Of a stretch of DNA of 64,000 nucleotides, positions 51,113 to 59,690 are shown piece after piece. The stretch lies in assembly GCF_001399755.1 (NCBI RefSeq), contig NZ_LJCP01000014.1:282872-346871 (forward strand), read 5' to 3'. Under the pieces are notes generated by a model that made no database searches, was not told the origin of the DNA, and saw nothing but the letters and a program-made list of their open reading frames with translations. Positions within the stretch are counted from its first letter, which is position 1; each line of letters opens with the position of its first letter. A program made the position numbers and the translations under genes. The DNA comes from Thiohalorhabdus denitrificans (GTDB lineage: Bacteria; Pseudomonadota; Gammaproteobacteria; Thiohalorhabdales; Thiohalorhabdaceae).

Positions 51113-52279
51113 ATGGCCCTTACGGACATAAACGACATGCGCACCCATGCGTACCGGCACGGATACGCCCTGGGCGCATTCGCCATACCGGACCTCGAGT
51201 CCTTGGTTGGTGTGATCGCGGCCGCGGAGGCCTACCGGGCCCCCGTGCTACTGGTCCCCGAGGCGGCGGACGAACACCGACGGAAGCTGCTCTTACCAGC
51301 CGTGGAAGCGGCCGCCCGCGATGCCCAGGTGCCGGTAGGCATCCAGGCCGCGGTGGCCGGCGACAGGGAGGCTGCATCCAGCGCGATCCGCCTCGGATGC
51401 AATGGGCTACGGGTGCGGGAAACGGGAGGAAGCTTTCCCCAGAGCGTCCAGCAAGCCCAGGAGATAGCCGCGCTCGCCCACGCTTGCGGTCTCTCCGTGG
51501 AGGCCGAGCCAGGGACCAACGTGGTCACCACTCCCGCCGAGGCCAAGAGGTTTGTCGAGGGCAGCGGGGTTGAGGGATTGTGGCTGGACCTGGGCGTGCG
51601 GGATTCCGAGCGCTCCGGCAAGGGGCGGCCCGATTACGACCGCGTCAAGCGAATCCACAAGGAGTTGAACGCACCCCTGGGGATCGATGCGGGGAACGGC
51701 CTCTCCGAAGACCAGTACCTTCGGTTGATCCGGCACGGCGTGGCCGTTTTCGAGTTTCGAGCCCCAACCAAGGATGAAGACCCGGTGGCCGAATCCGTGT
51801 CCGCCCAGGCGGAACAAGCCCTCCGCATTTGGGGAGCCGCCGGACGGGCCGCCGAGGTGCGGGCACAGTGCGCTCCCTGGGAGGCCGCCGAGCAGATCCT
51901 TCTGTGCAATTTCCCGGGGGCGTCTGAAAACGAAATGGATGAGAGGCTCAGCCAAGGCGAGCTAACCCTGGCCGGGATTCCCGGGGTTCGGGACGTGGTT
52001 GGGGGCAAGGCGGCGGAGGAGGCTCCCTACCGCTATGCCTGGCGCGTGCGTTTGTGCCACCCCAAAGCCCTAAGCCACTTTCAGCAGCACCCCGAGCGGC
52101 ACGCTTTCACCCATGGGGGTACCCATTCCTCCGCGGAGGACTGCATCTGGATCCATTACCGGTGCGGCGGCAGGGACGGTGGCACACAACGGGATCCGCA
52201 GGAACGGCCTTTCGCCGAGGGATCGTCCACAGCCGATCTCGAGCATGTGGCGGCGCGCACCCCGAGAAAGCTGGCGTGA
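51113..52279 (+). CDS. Degenerate class II aldolase-like protein fused to a Dabb-like domain
   Basis: Protein of 388 residues. The first 260 or so follow the class II fructose-bisphosphate aldolase barrel: YALGAFAIPDLESLVGVIAA, the Glu-rich strand LSVEAEPGTNV and GIDAGNGLSEDQYLRLIRHG. However, the catalytic zinc motif HLDHG, which should follow VPV, is replaced by IQAAVAGDRE. The C-terminal section (about 270-365, including YRYAWRVRLCHPKALSHFQQ) resembles a Dabb (stress-responsive A/B barrel) domain. AGGAG sits 9 bases before the ATG. It is divergent from cbbR of system 2 and upstream of the second DAB operon, so a non-enzymatic role in carbon metabolism is possible. Confidence 0.7.
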   Translation: MALTDINDMRTHAYRHGYALGAFAIPDLESLVGVIAAAEAYRAPVLLVPEAADEHRRKLLLPAVEAAARDAQVPVGIQAAVAGDREAASSAIRLGCNGLRVRETGGSFPQSVQQAQEIAALAHACGLSVEAEPGTNVVTTPAEAKRFVEGSGVEGLWLDLGVRDSERSGKGRPDYDRVKRIHKELNAPLGIDAGNGLSEDQYLRLIRHGVAVFEFRAPTKDEDPVAESVSAQAEQALRIWGAAGRAAEVRAQCAPWEAAEQILLCNFPGASENEMDERLSQGELTLAGIPGVRDVVGGKAAEEAPYRYAWRVRLCHPKALSHFQQHPERHAFTHGGTHSSAEDCIWIHYRCGGRDGGTQRDPQERPFAEGSSTADLEHVAARTPRKLA

Positions 52280-52339
52280 TGGCGACCTTTCTGCAGCTAG
52301 TTGTGTCCCCACGGTTGTCCCCGGCTCGGTAGCGCAGCC

Positions 52340-52855
52340 ATGAGCCTGCTTGTGGTCGCCCATACGGATAATCCCCTGGCCCGGATTTTTCAGGTTGCGA
52401 GTCTGTTTTTAACGTACCGCCAGCGCCAATCCCAATCGGGGCAGCCGGATGCCCCCCTCCTCGGGCTATGGCTGGACCCCTCGCCATTGGATACCGTTAC
52501 TTCGCTTAGTGAGATGGGGAACGGGGATCCGGTTCGAGGCCCTTGGGTGCAGGAAAGTTTTGGCTACGAGGGAGACTGGTACGTCTGCCGGCTAGCTGCC
52601 AATCTGGGCCCCCAAGGGGATGAACAAACCCTGGAAAGCCTGCTCAACCTGCTTCTGGAGAAGCGCGGGGCGGGGGGAGATCCCAAGCGGGCTTTCGCGC
52701 CATGTTTTTCTTCCGCCACTCCCGACCAGCACATCCTTGATGTTTTAAAGCACTTCTCCCGCCGATACCCGGACGTCCTCACCATGGCCGTCACCCAGGA
52801 CCCGGCGGATAAGCGCCTGATACCCCAGCCTTACCTGCGCGCCAACCCCACATAG
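52340..52855 (+). CDS. Hypothetical protein between pseudo-aldolase and DAB operon
   Basis: Unrecognised protein of 171 residues starting MSLLVVAHTDNPLARIFQVA. It has a mixed alpha/beta character and no membrane segment. Motifs such as LLGLWLDPSPLDTVTSLSEM and HILDVLKHFSRRYPDVLTMA suggest a compact fold but no family was identified. It lies 60 bases after the pseudo-aldolase on the same strand and ahead of the DAB promoter region, so it may be co-transcribed with the former. The ATG at 52340 is chosen over a longer frame from 52301. Confidence 0.65.
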   Translation: MSLLVVAHTDNPLARIFQVASLFLTYRQRQSQSGQPDAPLLGLWLDPSPLDTVTSLSEMGNGDPVRGPWVQESFGYEGDWYVCRLAANLGPQGDEQTLESLLNLLLEKRGAGGDPKRAFAPCFSSATPDQHILDVLKHFSRRYPDVLTMAVTQDPADKRLIPQPYLRANPT

Positions 52856-53259
52856 CCGCGCAGGCGCAAACCCGCTTTTCCGGTGCAGCCGGTGGCGGCC
52901 CGACGCGCGGTGCAATCTTCCCATCGGTGCCTGCTTGGTCCGGAGAAGGGCGGCTTTTCCGGGCCAGGGAGGTTCGCGGGGAAGCGAGCTGGACCGAGTC
53001 TGGTTCGCTCCGACAAAAAATGGGGCGCCCCACTCGAACGCCGGGATCCGAAGGAGCTACCGCAACGCCGGAAGAATAGCCTTTTTGCAATACACTCCAT
53101 TCGATTTATCGATTGTTCTCTAATCCCCCCCTCTTCGTAGACTTGCCCCGACGCCCTCGCTGGCCGCATCCGAATCCTTAACCCAACGGGGGGGCGGCAG
53201 GCGAGCCAACAAGACGATCCGGCATGGCTGAAATTTGCCTCCAGTCGCCTGGAGGGCCA
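52856..53259. promoter_or_regulatory. Upstream region of the second DAB operon
   Basis: About 400 bases without a gene. An AT-rich core around 53085-53130 contains TTCGATTTATCGATTG, close in sequence to the ATCGAT words upstream of both genes of the cbbR-2/cbbL-2 side. It probably carries the dabB promoter and perhaps a CbbR site. No clear -35/-10 is assigned. Confidence 0.5.
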
Positions 53260-54969
53260 ATGCCGCACACCGGGGGCTGGTCCGGAACCATGGAAGCGCT
53301 CATTACCGCAGCCGCGGCCCTGCCGCTCCTCTCAGCCGGACTGATCCAAGTGCTTTCCGCACGCCTGGGCCGAGGCGGTGCACGATTGAGCACCGCGTTC
53401 GTTGTAGCCACCTTCGGGCTGGCCGCCGTTGCCCTCGGCCTCGCTTGGAGCGGCATGGAAGCCAAGCAGGTCACCCTGGGCAGCGCCTGGGGCACGCTGC
53501 TGTTCGATCCCCTGAGCACCCTGATGGCCGTGGTGATCGCCGGGATCAGCCTCATCGTCCATGTCTATTCCCTGCGCTACATGGCCGACGAAGCGGGCTA
53601 TATCCGCTTTTTCGTGCTGCTGGATCTGATGACCGCGGCGCTGATCGTCATGGTCGCCGCCGGCGATCTGGTAACCCTCCTGGTGGCCTGGCACCTGGTG
53701 GGCGTGCTGCTCTACTTCCTGCTCGGCCACGACACCCGCAGCCCCTCCGCTTCCCGCTACGCCTTCTGGACCCTGATCACCTACCGCATCGGCGACCTGC
53801 CGCTGGTGCTGGCGGCGGCCCTGCTGTACCAGGCGTACGGCACCTGGTCGCTGCCGGAGATCTTCGCGGCCATGGCAGCCGATCCGGGCGTGCATACCTA
53901 CCTGGGTCTGCCGCTTCCGGAGGTGGTGGGCTGGCTGGTGGCGCTGGCGGCCTTCGCGCGCTCGGCGCAGTTCCTGCTGCACACCTGGCTGCCCTACACC
54001 ATGGACGGGCCCACCCCCGTCTCGGCCCTGATGCACGCGGGCATCGTCAACGCCGGCGGGTTCCTCATTAACCGCTTCGCCCCCGTGTTCGTGCACACCG
54101 ACGGCGTGCTGCACATGGTCTTCATCGTCGGTCTGGTCACCGCGGTGATCGGCTCGGCACTGATGCTCACGCAGAACGACATCAAGAAGTCGCTGGGCTA
54201 TTCGACCATGGGCCAGATGGGCTTCATGATCATGGAGACCGGCATCGGCGCCTTCTCCCTGGCCATCTTCCATCTCATCGCCCACGGCCTGTTCAAGGGC
54301 ACCCTGTTCCTCGGCGCGGGCGGGGTCATCCATGCCGCGCGCCAGGAAAACGGCGCGCCCAAGGACGAGCTCTATTCGTTCGTCGTGGAGCGGCGCCCGG
54401 CCCGGACCCGCCTGCCCTGGCTGCTGATGGCGGCCATCACGCTGGCCGTTCCCATTGCCATCCTGGTGGTGGCCCATTGGCTGGTCGCCCACGACTACTT
54501 CCAGAAACAGGGCGCCATCGTGCTCCTGTTCTTCGGCTGGGTGACCGGAGCGCAGCTGCTGTTCGCCACCTACCGGATGGGGGCCCAGAACCTGTGGCGG
54601 CTGGTCACCCTGAGCATCTTCTCCTTCGCGGTGGTGGTGGTCGGCTACTCCCTGATCAGTCACGCCTTCGACCTGTTCCTGTATCCGGACGAGGCATTCC
54701 GGGCGCAGATCTACACCGCCGCGGAGATCGACCTGTTCTGGTTCGACCTACTCGTCGGGCTCATCACCGCCTTGATCGTGCTGGGCTGGCTGCTCACCTA
54801 CTACGCGGAGAACAACGGCCACCACCGGCGTTCCCACGCGACCCGGGCCTGGATGAGCTTCTACGCCCTGGTCTCCCGGGAGTTCTACCTGCCCGATCTC
54901 TATACCCGCCTCACGCGCACCCTCCTGGCGGCAGCGGGCCGGCTCAACGTCTGGATGAGGTGGGTCTGA
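53260..54969 (+). CDS. dabB: DabB, NuoL-like membrane subunit, copy 2
   Basis: Membrane subunit of 569 residues. NuoL-like features are SAQFLLHTWLPYTMDGPTPV then SALMHAGIVNAGGFLI, DIKKSLGYSTMGQMGFMIME and LIAHGLFKGTLFLGAGGVIH. The ATG at 53260 is chosen because GGAGGG lies 4 bases upstream; other in-frame ATGs are 53224 and 53290. It leads the second DAB operon. It is larger than the first DabB and has a distinct C-terminal part. Confidence 0.93.
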   Translation: MPHTGGWSGTMEALITAAAALPLLSAGLIQVLSARLGRGGARLSTAFVVATFGLAAVALGLAWSGMEAKQVTLGSAWGTLLFDPLSTLMAVVIAGISLIVHVYSLRYMADEAGYIRFFVLLDLMTAALIVMVAAGDLVTLLVAWHLVGVLLYFLLGHDTRSPSASRYAFWTLITYRIGDLPLVLAAALLYQAYGTWSLPEIFAAMAADPGVHTYLGLPLPEVVGWLVALAAFARSAQFLLHTWLPYTMDGPTPVSALMHAGIVNAGGFLINRFAPVFVHTDGVLHMVFIVGLVTAVIGSALMLTQNDIKKSLGYSTMGQMGFMIMETGIGAFSLAIFHLIAHGLFKGTLFLGAGGVIHAARQENGAPKDELYSFVVERRPARTRLPWLLMAAITLAVPIAILVVAHWLVAHDYFQKQGAIVLLFFGWVTGAQLLFATYRMGAQNLWRLVTLSIFSFAVVVVGYSLISHAFDLFLYPDEAFRAQIYTAAEIDLFWFDLLVGLITALIVLGWLLTYYAENNGHHRRSHATRAWMSFYALVSREFYLPDLYTRLTRTLLAAAGRLNVWMRWV

Positions 54970-54970
54970 C

Positions 54971-55741
54971 ATGTCCCTGGCAACCTATCTTCTGGCCGCG
55001 GTTTTCCTGCCCCTGTTTCCGTTCAGCGCGGCCTTCAACGCCCTGTACGCATGGGTGGGCCACTCCGCCTTGCGCGCCGTTCTCCTGCTGATCTGGCCCC
55101 AGATCGGGCTGGCCCTCATGCCAGCGGCGGCCGGGCCGCCCCCGGACTGGCTGCTGCCCCTGGCACTGGCGACCTCCGCGCTCTACGCCTTCCGCGCCCT
55201 CGCCCTGCGCGAGCTGGGCCAGTGGACCGCCTTCCTCGCCACCTCCCTCTGGGCCCTGCTCTGGCTGACCGGTGCCAGCGAGCTGTTCGCCGGCTCCGCC
55301 CATCTGCACGCCCTGGGGATAAGCGCACCCCTGGCGCTGCTGGCACTGCTCACGGGCGGGCTGGAGGGGCGCTTCGGCGCCGCCTATACGGGCCTGTACC
55401 CGGGACTGGCCCAGACCCTGCCGCGGTTTTCCGGGGTGCTGGTGGGGACGGTGCTGGCCAGCGTGGCGCTGCCGCTGTTTCCGGCGTTTTTCACCATGCT
55501 GGCGCTGCTGCTGACCAGTGTCCCCAGCACGCCCGCAGCGAGCCTCGCCCTGCTCGGCATCTGGCTGCTCTGGACCTGGGCCGGGGCGCGCATGGTCCAG
55601 GGCCTGGTGGTCGGCCCAGCCGAGCCGGACACCCCCGACTATCAAGTCGCTGACCTGGGCCCCGGCTCCGCTTGGGCGTATGCCGCCGCCCTGATGGCAC
55701 TCACCATCGGCGGCCTGTTCCTGTCAGGAGACCTGCCATGA
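54971..55741 (+). CDS. Membrane protein of the second DAB operon
   Basis: Hydrophobic protein of 256 residues with about seven helices, starting SLATYLLAAVFLPLFPFSAA. It starts one base after dabB and its stop overlaps the dabA start (ATGA), so it is part of the same translation unit. It resembles a NuoL/NuoM-type fragment or a small partner seen in some DAB loci, but it has no catalytic motif. It probably completes the membrane part of this longer DAB complex. Confidence 0.8.
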   Translation: MSLATYLLAAVFLPLFPFSAAFNALYAWVGHSALRAVLLLIWPQIGLALMPAAAGPPPDWLLPLALATSALYAFRALALRELGQWTAFLATSLWALLWLTGASELFAGSAHLHALGISAPLALLALLTGGLEGRFGAAYTGLYPGLAQTLPRFSGVLVGTVLASVALPLFPAFFTMLALLLTSVPSTPAASLALLGIWLLWTWAGARMVQGLVVGPAEPDTPDYQVADLGPGSAWAYAAALMALTIGGLFLSGDLP

Positions 55742-58700
55742 GTCTCTCGCTGGGCGAAGAGCTAAAGATTCGAACCACGGTCTATGTGGCCGGGGAGCCC
55801 ATCCCCTTCTTCTGGCCCATGCGCTCCTTTATCCACCACAACCCCCTGCACGGACTGGAGCACCTGCCCTTCCCCGAGGCCGTGGAAAAGGGCGAGGAGC
55901 TGTTCCATGCCCGGGGGTACCTGCCCAGGTGCCAATATCAGCGCTATCTCACCGCAGGGCAGGTGGACCGCGAACGGCTCGCCGCCGAGGCGAAGGCCTT
56001 CGCCGCCGAACGCGACCCCATTCCGGGGATCGACCTGCCGCGCTGGCTAATGGCTCTGCTCACGGAGGTCGAGCAGCCCGTGGCGCGAACGCGGACGCTG
56101 GCCGGGCCGGAAGATGTAAAGGCCACCCTGAACGGCAGCGCCCCAACGGCAGACGCCGGGCCCGTGACGGCGGCCATCACCGACGGGCTGCGCGCGGCCT
56201 TGCTCGGCGAACGGCCGGTCTACGAGGCGGTGGACGCCCTCTACGGCACGGAGATCGGAGCGGAGCTGGACGAGCTGGTCATCAAGAGCTGCCTCGATTT
56301 CTTCGACGAGGGCCAGTCCGTCTGGGGCATGCCCGGGCGCGAGCAGGGCTTTTTCGCGGCCTGGCGCCAGCTCGCCGTCCGCAACGGCCGGTTTTCCCTG
56401 CGTGGTCTGCACGTCGAGCGCATCCTGGCGCAGGCCGATGGGCCGGAAGAGGTGATCGCCCAGGTGATGCGCACGCTGGAGGTGCCCGAGTCGCGGTGGA
56501 TGGGCTATTTCACCCGCGAGCTCGTCCGGCTGCACGGCTGGGCCGGCTTCATCCGCTGGCGTTCCCATGCCCGGCATTATCACTGGAACCAGCGCTATCC
56601 CGGCGACCTGGTGGACCTGCTCGCGGTGCGCCTGACCCTCGCCCTGGCCCTGCTAAGCGAGCGCAAGCACAGGGACCTGGCAACCACCGCCGGCGCCATC
56701 GAGCAGGCCATCGAGAATCGGCCCCGGGAGACCTATCTGCGCCATGAGCTGCACAGCGGGGCCATCCTGCCGGCGCAGGCGGCGGGGGTGGAGAAAGCCC
56801 TGGCCCGCGGCAAGCCGGACCGGATCGAGCGGATCTATGCCGACTACGTCCGGGCCAAGCGCGACCAGGAAGCGCACCGCCAGGCCGAGCGGCTGCAGGC
56901 ACTGGCGACCCGGGCGGGAGAGGCGCCCGCACTCGATCAACTCTCCGGGGAGGCGCTGGAACGGCTGCTGGACACCCTGCATGCCTTCGAGCGCCACGAA
57001 GGCATGCTCTGGCTGCGCGCCATGGAGGCGCAGGCCACGGACCGGCTGCTTCGGGACCTCAACCCGACGCCGCCGGCGCCGAGGGAGAAACGCCCCTTTG
57101 CCCAGGCGCTGTTCTGCATCGACACCCGCTCGGAACGGATCCGGCGGCACCTGGAGGCCGCGGGGGATTATCAGACCTATGGCATCGCGGGCTTTTTCGG
57201 CGTGCCGATCAGCTTCATGGAGCTCGGCAAGGGCAGCGAAACCCCGTTGTGCCCGGTGCTGCTCACGCCCAAAAACCTGGTGCCGGAAATGCCCGTTTCG
57301 GCCCCACAGGACCCAGCCGCGGTCACCGCCCTCGAGAAGGCCCTGCACGAGCTCAAGGAATCCATCGTCAGCCCCTTCGTCACCGTGGAGGCCATCGGCC
57401 TGTTGTTCGGCCTGGACATGGTCGGCAAGACGCTGATTCCCCGGCAGTACAACCGCTGGCGCCAGCACCTGCACGAGGACAAGCCGCCCGCCCGCATGCT
57501 GCTGGACAAGCTGAGCCGCGAGCAGGCCGACTCCATCGTGCGCACGGTCCAGCGGGCCGTGATCATCCAGGCGGTGGGCCAGGAATTCGGCCTGCAGACG
57601 GAGCGCATCACGGACGCCATGGTGCGTGAGCTGCGCGAGGCCGCCATGGGCAAGCAGCACCGGGCGCCCGAGCTCGCCCAATCGCTCGGCCTGGATGCCC
57701 AAGGGGAACAGGCCTTTATCAAGCGCCTGCGTGAGGTCTACCGCATCGACCCCGCCTTCGCCCGGCTGCAGATGGAGCGGCTGGGGCGTATCGGCTTCAG
57801 CCTCGACGAGCAGGTCGGTTTCGTCGGCAATGCCCTACGCGCCATCGGCCTGACCGAAGGATTCTCCCGTTTCATCCTGCTGGTGGGCCACGGCAGCACC
57901 TCCGAGAACAATCCCTACGAGTCGGCGCTCGACTGCGGCGCCTGCGGCGGCAACCACGGGCTGGTGAACGCCCGCGTTCTGGCGCAGATGGCCAACAAGC
58001 CCGAGGTCCGGGATGCACTTCGGGAACAGGGCATCGACATCCCCGACGACGCCTGGTTCATGGCCGCGCTGCACGACACCACCACCGACGAGCTGCGGCT
58101 ATCCGACCTCGACCGCATGCCCGCCTCGCACGTGGCCTATCTCGACCGCCTGCACAACGGCCTGCGGGCCGCCTCCCGGCGGTGCGCCCAGGAGCGCATC
58201 CCCACCCTGCAGATCACCGCCGTCGAGGGCGAACCGGGCGATTCCCATCGCGAGGCGCAGCGCAACTCCATGGATTGGTCCCAGGTGCGCCCCGAATGGG
58301 GACTGTCCGGCAACGCCTACTTCATCATCGGCCGGCGGGCGCTGACCCAGGAGCTGGCCCTGGACGGGCGCGCCTTTCTCCACTCCTACGATTACCGCAT
58401 CGACCCCAAGCGCCGGCTGCTGGAGACCATCCTCACCGGACCCCTGGTGGTGGGCCAGTGGATCAACATGGAGCACTACTTCTCCACCGTGGACAACGAA
58501 CGCTTCGGCAGCGGCAGCAAGGTCTACCACAACGTCGCCGGACGGCTCGGGGTCATGACCGGCAACCTCAGCGACCTGCGCACGGGCCTGCCCTCCCAGA
58601 CGGTGCTGGACCAGGGCCGGCCCTACCACCAACCGCTGCGCCTCATCACGGTGATCGAGGCGCCGTTGGCGCAGGCCCAGGCCGCCGTGGAGAACGTAGT

Positions 58701-58854
58701 TTCCGTCAAGCATCTGGTGCGCAACGGCTGGATCCGGCTGCTCGTCATCGACCCCGAAACCGGGACCGTGACCACCTATGACGACGGCCAATGGCTGCAC
58801 CAGCCACTCGTCCACGCTCAGCCAACCCCCGAGGAGGCCATGCAGCATGCATAA
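55738..58854 (+). CDS. dabA: DabA, DUF2309 subunit, copy 2 (long form)
   Basis: Soluble DAB subunit of 1038 residues, about 190 longer than copy 1. Metal-site residues: Cys460/Asp462 in ALFCIDTRSERIRRHLE, His near 718 in LLVGHGSTSENNPY, and Cys near 733 in ALDCGACGGNHG. The N terminus (VAGEPIPFFWPMRSFIHHNP) is typical. The ATG at 55738 has AGGAG 8 bases upstream. It ends by overlapping the CPII-like gene. Confidence 0.95.
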   Translation: MSLSLGEELKIRTTVYVAGEPIPFFWPMRSFIHHNPLHGLEHLPFPEAVEKGEELFHARGYLPRCQYQRYLTAGQVDRERLAAEAKAFAAERDPIPGIDLPRWLMALLTEVEQPVARTRTLAGPEDVKATLNGSAPTADAGPVTAAITDGLRAALLGERPVYEAVDALYGTEIGAELDELVIKSCLDFFDEGQSVWGMPGREQGFFAAWRQLAVRNGRFSLRGLHVERILAQADGPEEVIAQVMRTLEVPESRWMGYFTRELVRLHGWAGFIRWRSHARHYHWNQRYPGDLVDLLAVRLTLALALLSERKHRDLATTAGAIEQAIENRPRETYLRHELHSGAILPAQAAGVEKALARGKPDRIERIYADYVRAKRDQEAHRQAERLQALATRAGEAPALDQLSGEALERLLDTLHAFERHEGMLWLRAMEAQATDRLLRDLNPTPPAPREKRPFAQALFCIDTRSERIRRHLEAAGDYQTYGIAGFFGVPISFMELGKGSETPLCPVLLTPKNLVPEMPVSAPQDPAAVTALEKALHELKESIVSPFVTVEAIGLLFGLDMVGKTLIPRQYNRWRQHLHEDKPPARMLLDKLSREQADSIVRTVQRAVIIQAVGQEFGLQTERITDAMVRELREAAMGKQHRAPELAQSLGLDAQGEQAFIKRLREVYRIDPAFARLQMERLGRIGFSLDEQVGFVGNALRAIGLTEGFSRFILLVGHGSTSENNPYESALDCGACGGNHGLVNARVLAQMANKPEVRDALREQGIDIPDDAWFMAALHDTTTDELRLSDLDRMPASHVAYLDRLHNGLRAASRRCAQERIPTLQITAVEGEPGDSHREAQRNSMDWSQVRPEWGLSGNAYFIIGRRALTQELALDGRAFLHSYDYRIDPKRRLLETILTGPLVVGQWINMEHYFSTVDNERFGSGSKVYHNVAGRLGVMTGNLSDLRTGLPSQTVLDQGRPYHQPLRLITVIEAPLAQAQAAVENVVSVKHLVRNGWIRLLVIDPETGTVTTYDDGQWLHQPLVHAQPTPEEAMQHA

Positions 58855-59173
58855 CCTCAACTTCAGCCCCTTGAAGAAGCTCGAAATCATTTTGAGCGGG
58901 GAGCACCAGGGCTTCGCCACCGACCTGCTCGACCGCGCCGGGGTGAAGGGCTACACCATCATGCACAACCTCTCGGGCAAGGGCAGCCACGGCTTCCACG
59001 AGGGCCACCTGATGTTCAACGAGGACGACGTGCTGATCATGATCATCGCCGCGGTCCCGGAAGACATGGTCGAGCCCATCCTGGAAGGGTTCGCGCCCTT
59101 CTTTAGCGAGCACTCGGGCGTGGTGTTCATCTCCGACATCCAGGTAACCCGGATGGTGAAGTTCACCGATTAG
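58847..59173 (+). CDS. Carboxysome-associated PII-like protein (CPII)
   Basis: PII-superfamily protein of 108 residues. The fold is recognisable from LKKLEIILSGEHQGFATDLL, the loop MHNLSGKGSHGFHEGHLMFN in place of the canonical T-loop, and VLIMIIAAVPEDMVEPILEG. It lacks the uridylylated T-loop Tyr of GlnB. CPII proteins bind adenylates and bicarbonate and lie by DIC-transport genes, where they are thought to sense carbon supply. It overlaps dabA by 8 bases (ATGCATAA), with GGAGG upstream, so it is translationally coupled to it. Confidence 0.9.
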   Translation: MHNLNFSPLKKLEIILSGEHQGFATDLLDRAGVKGYTIMHNLSGKGSHGFHEGHLMFNEDDVLIMIIAAVPEDMVEPILEGFAPFFSEHSGVVFISDIQVTRMVKFTD

Positions 59174-59305
59174 GGGGCGGGTTACCCCATCCGCTCCAAT
59201 GGTCAGGCCCGGGCTGCGCGAACGGCTCAGACGGCTCTGGCAAACAGGTACACAGGGTGGGAGGAAATGCGGTAGGGAGGCGTAATTGAAGGGAAAAATC
59301 GGGGT

Positions 59306-59333
59306 TTACCAATCGGAAGGCGGGCCCTATAGT
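59306..59333 (+). promoter_or_regulatory. Candidate sigma70 promoter for the 59401 gene
   Basis: TTACCA and TATAGT separated by 16 bases, about 70 bases upstream of the small gene at 59401. The second hexamer is 5 of 6 to the consensus and the first 4 of 6. It would give the small protein a transcript separate from dabA-CPII. Confidence 0.5.
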
Positions 59334-59400
59334 ACCCTAAAAGTTGCACATTTTATGCCGCTTACCACTCCTTGGACTCACCAAACGCGAGGAGATAAAA

Positions 59401-59613
59401 ATGGCTGACCAGCCTGATGAATCGGATCTGCCGCATAAGCCGCAATTCGCATCGGCCCCGGGCCAGGCCCGCAAGACCGCGACGGTGGAGGACTCGTTGG
59501 CTGCGGCGGAGGAGTTGAAGCCCATGGTTGGACAAGCGCGCCGTAAAGCCCGGGAACGGCGGGCCGCCCTTGCCAAGTGGGGCAAGATGGCCCTACCCCC
59601 GGAAGAGCGGTAG
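59401..59613 (+). CDS. 70-residue protein with a CsoS2-N-repeat-like motif
   Basis: Small basic protein of 70 residues with a strong ribosome site (GAGGAG 7 bases before the ATG). Residues 1-45 are acidic and disordered-looking; the last part reads VGQARRKARERRAALAKWGK then MALPPEER. This matches the RuBisCO-binding N-repeats of CsoS2: against the second repeat of the window's own CsoS2 (KARRRAMAEGGKAAL) the A-x-x-RR-x-A-x-A-x-x-GK-x-AL pattern is kept, 9 of 16 aligned residues identical. An earlier in-frame ATG at 59344 lacks a ribosome site. Located 228 bases after CPII. A RuBisCO-binding role is inferred. Confidence 0.75.
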   Translation: MADQPDESDLPHKPQFASAPGQARKTATVEDSLAAAEELKPMVGQARRKARERRAALAKWGKMALPPEER

Positions 59614-59690
59614 GCACTGCGGGGTCGAGGCTACCCTGGTCATTCGGTACGCCCCCGGCCTCCTTCCCCAGTAAAGGATCGGGCCACCGT

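Noticed and set aside
53260..54969. Respiratory complex I subunit NuoL
   Set aside because: Similar fold, but it is followed by the DUF2309 partner and no other nuo genes, which identifies a DAB system.
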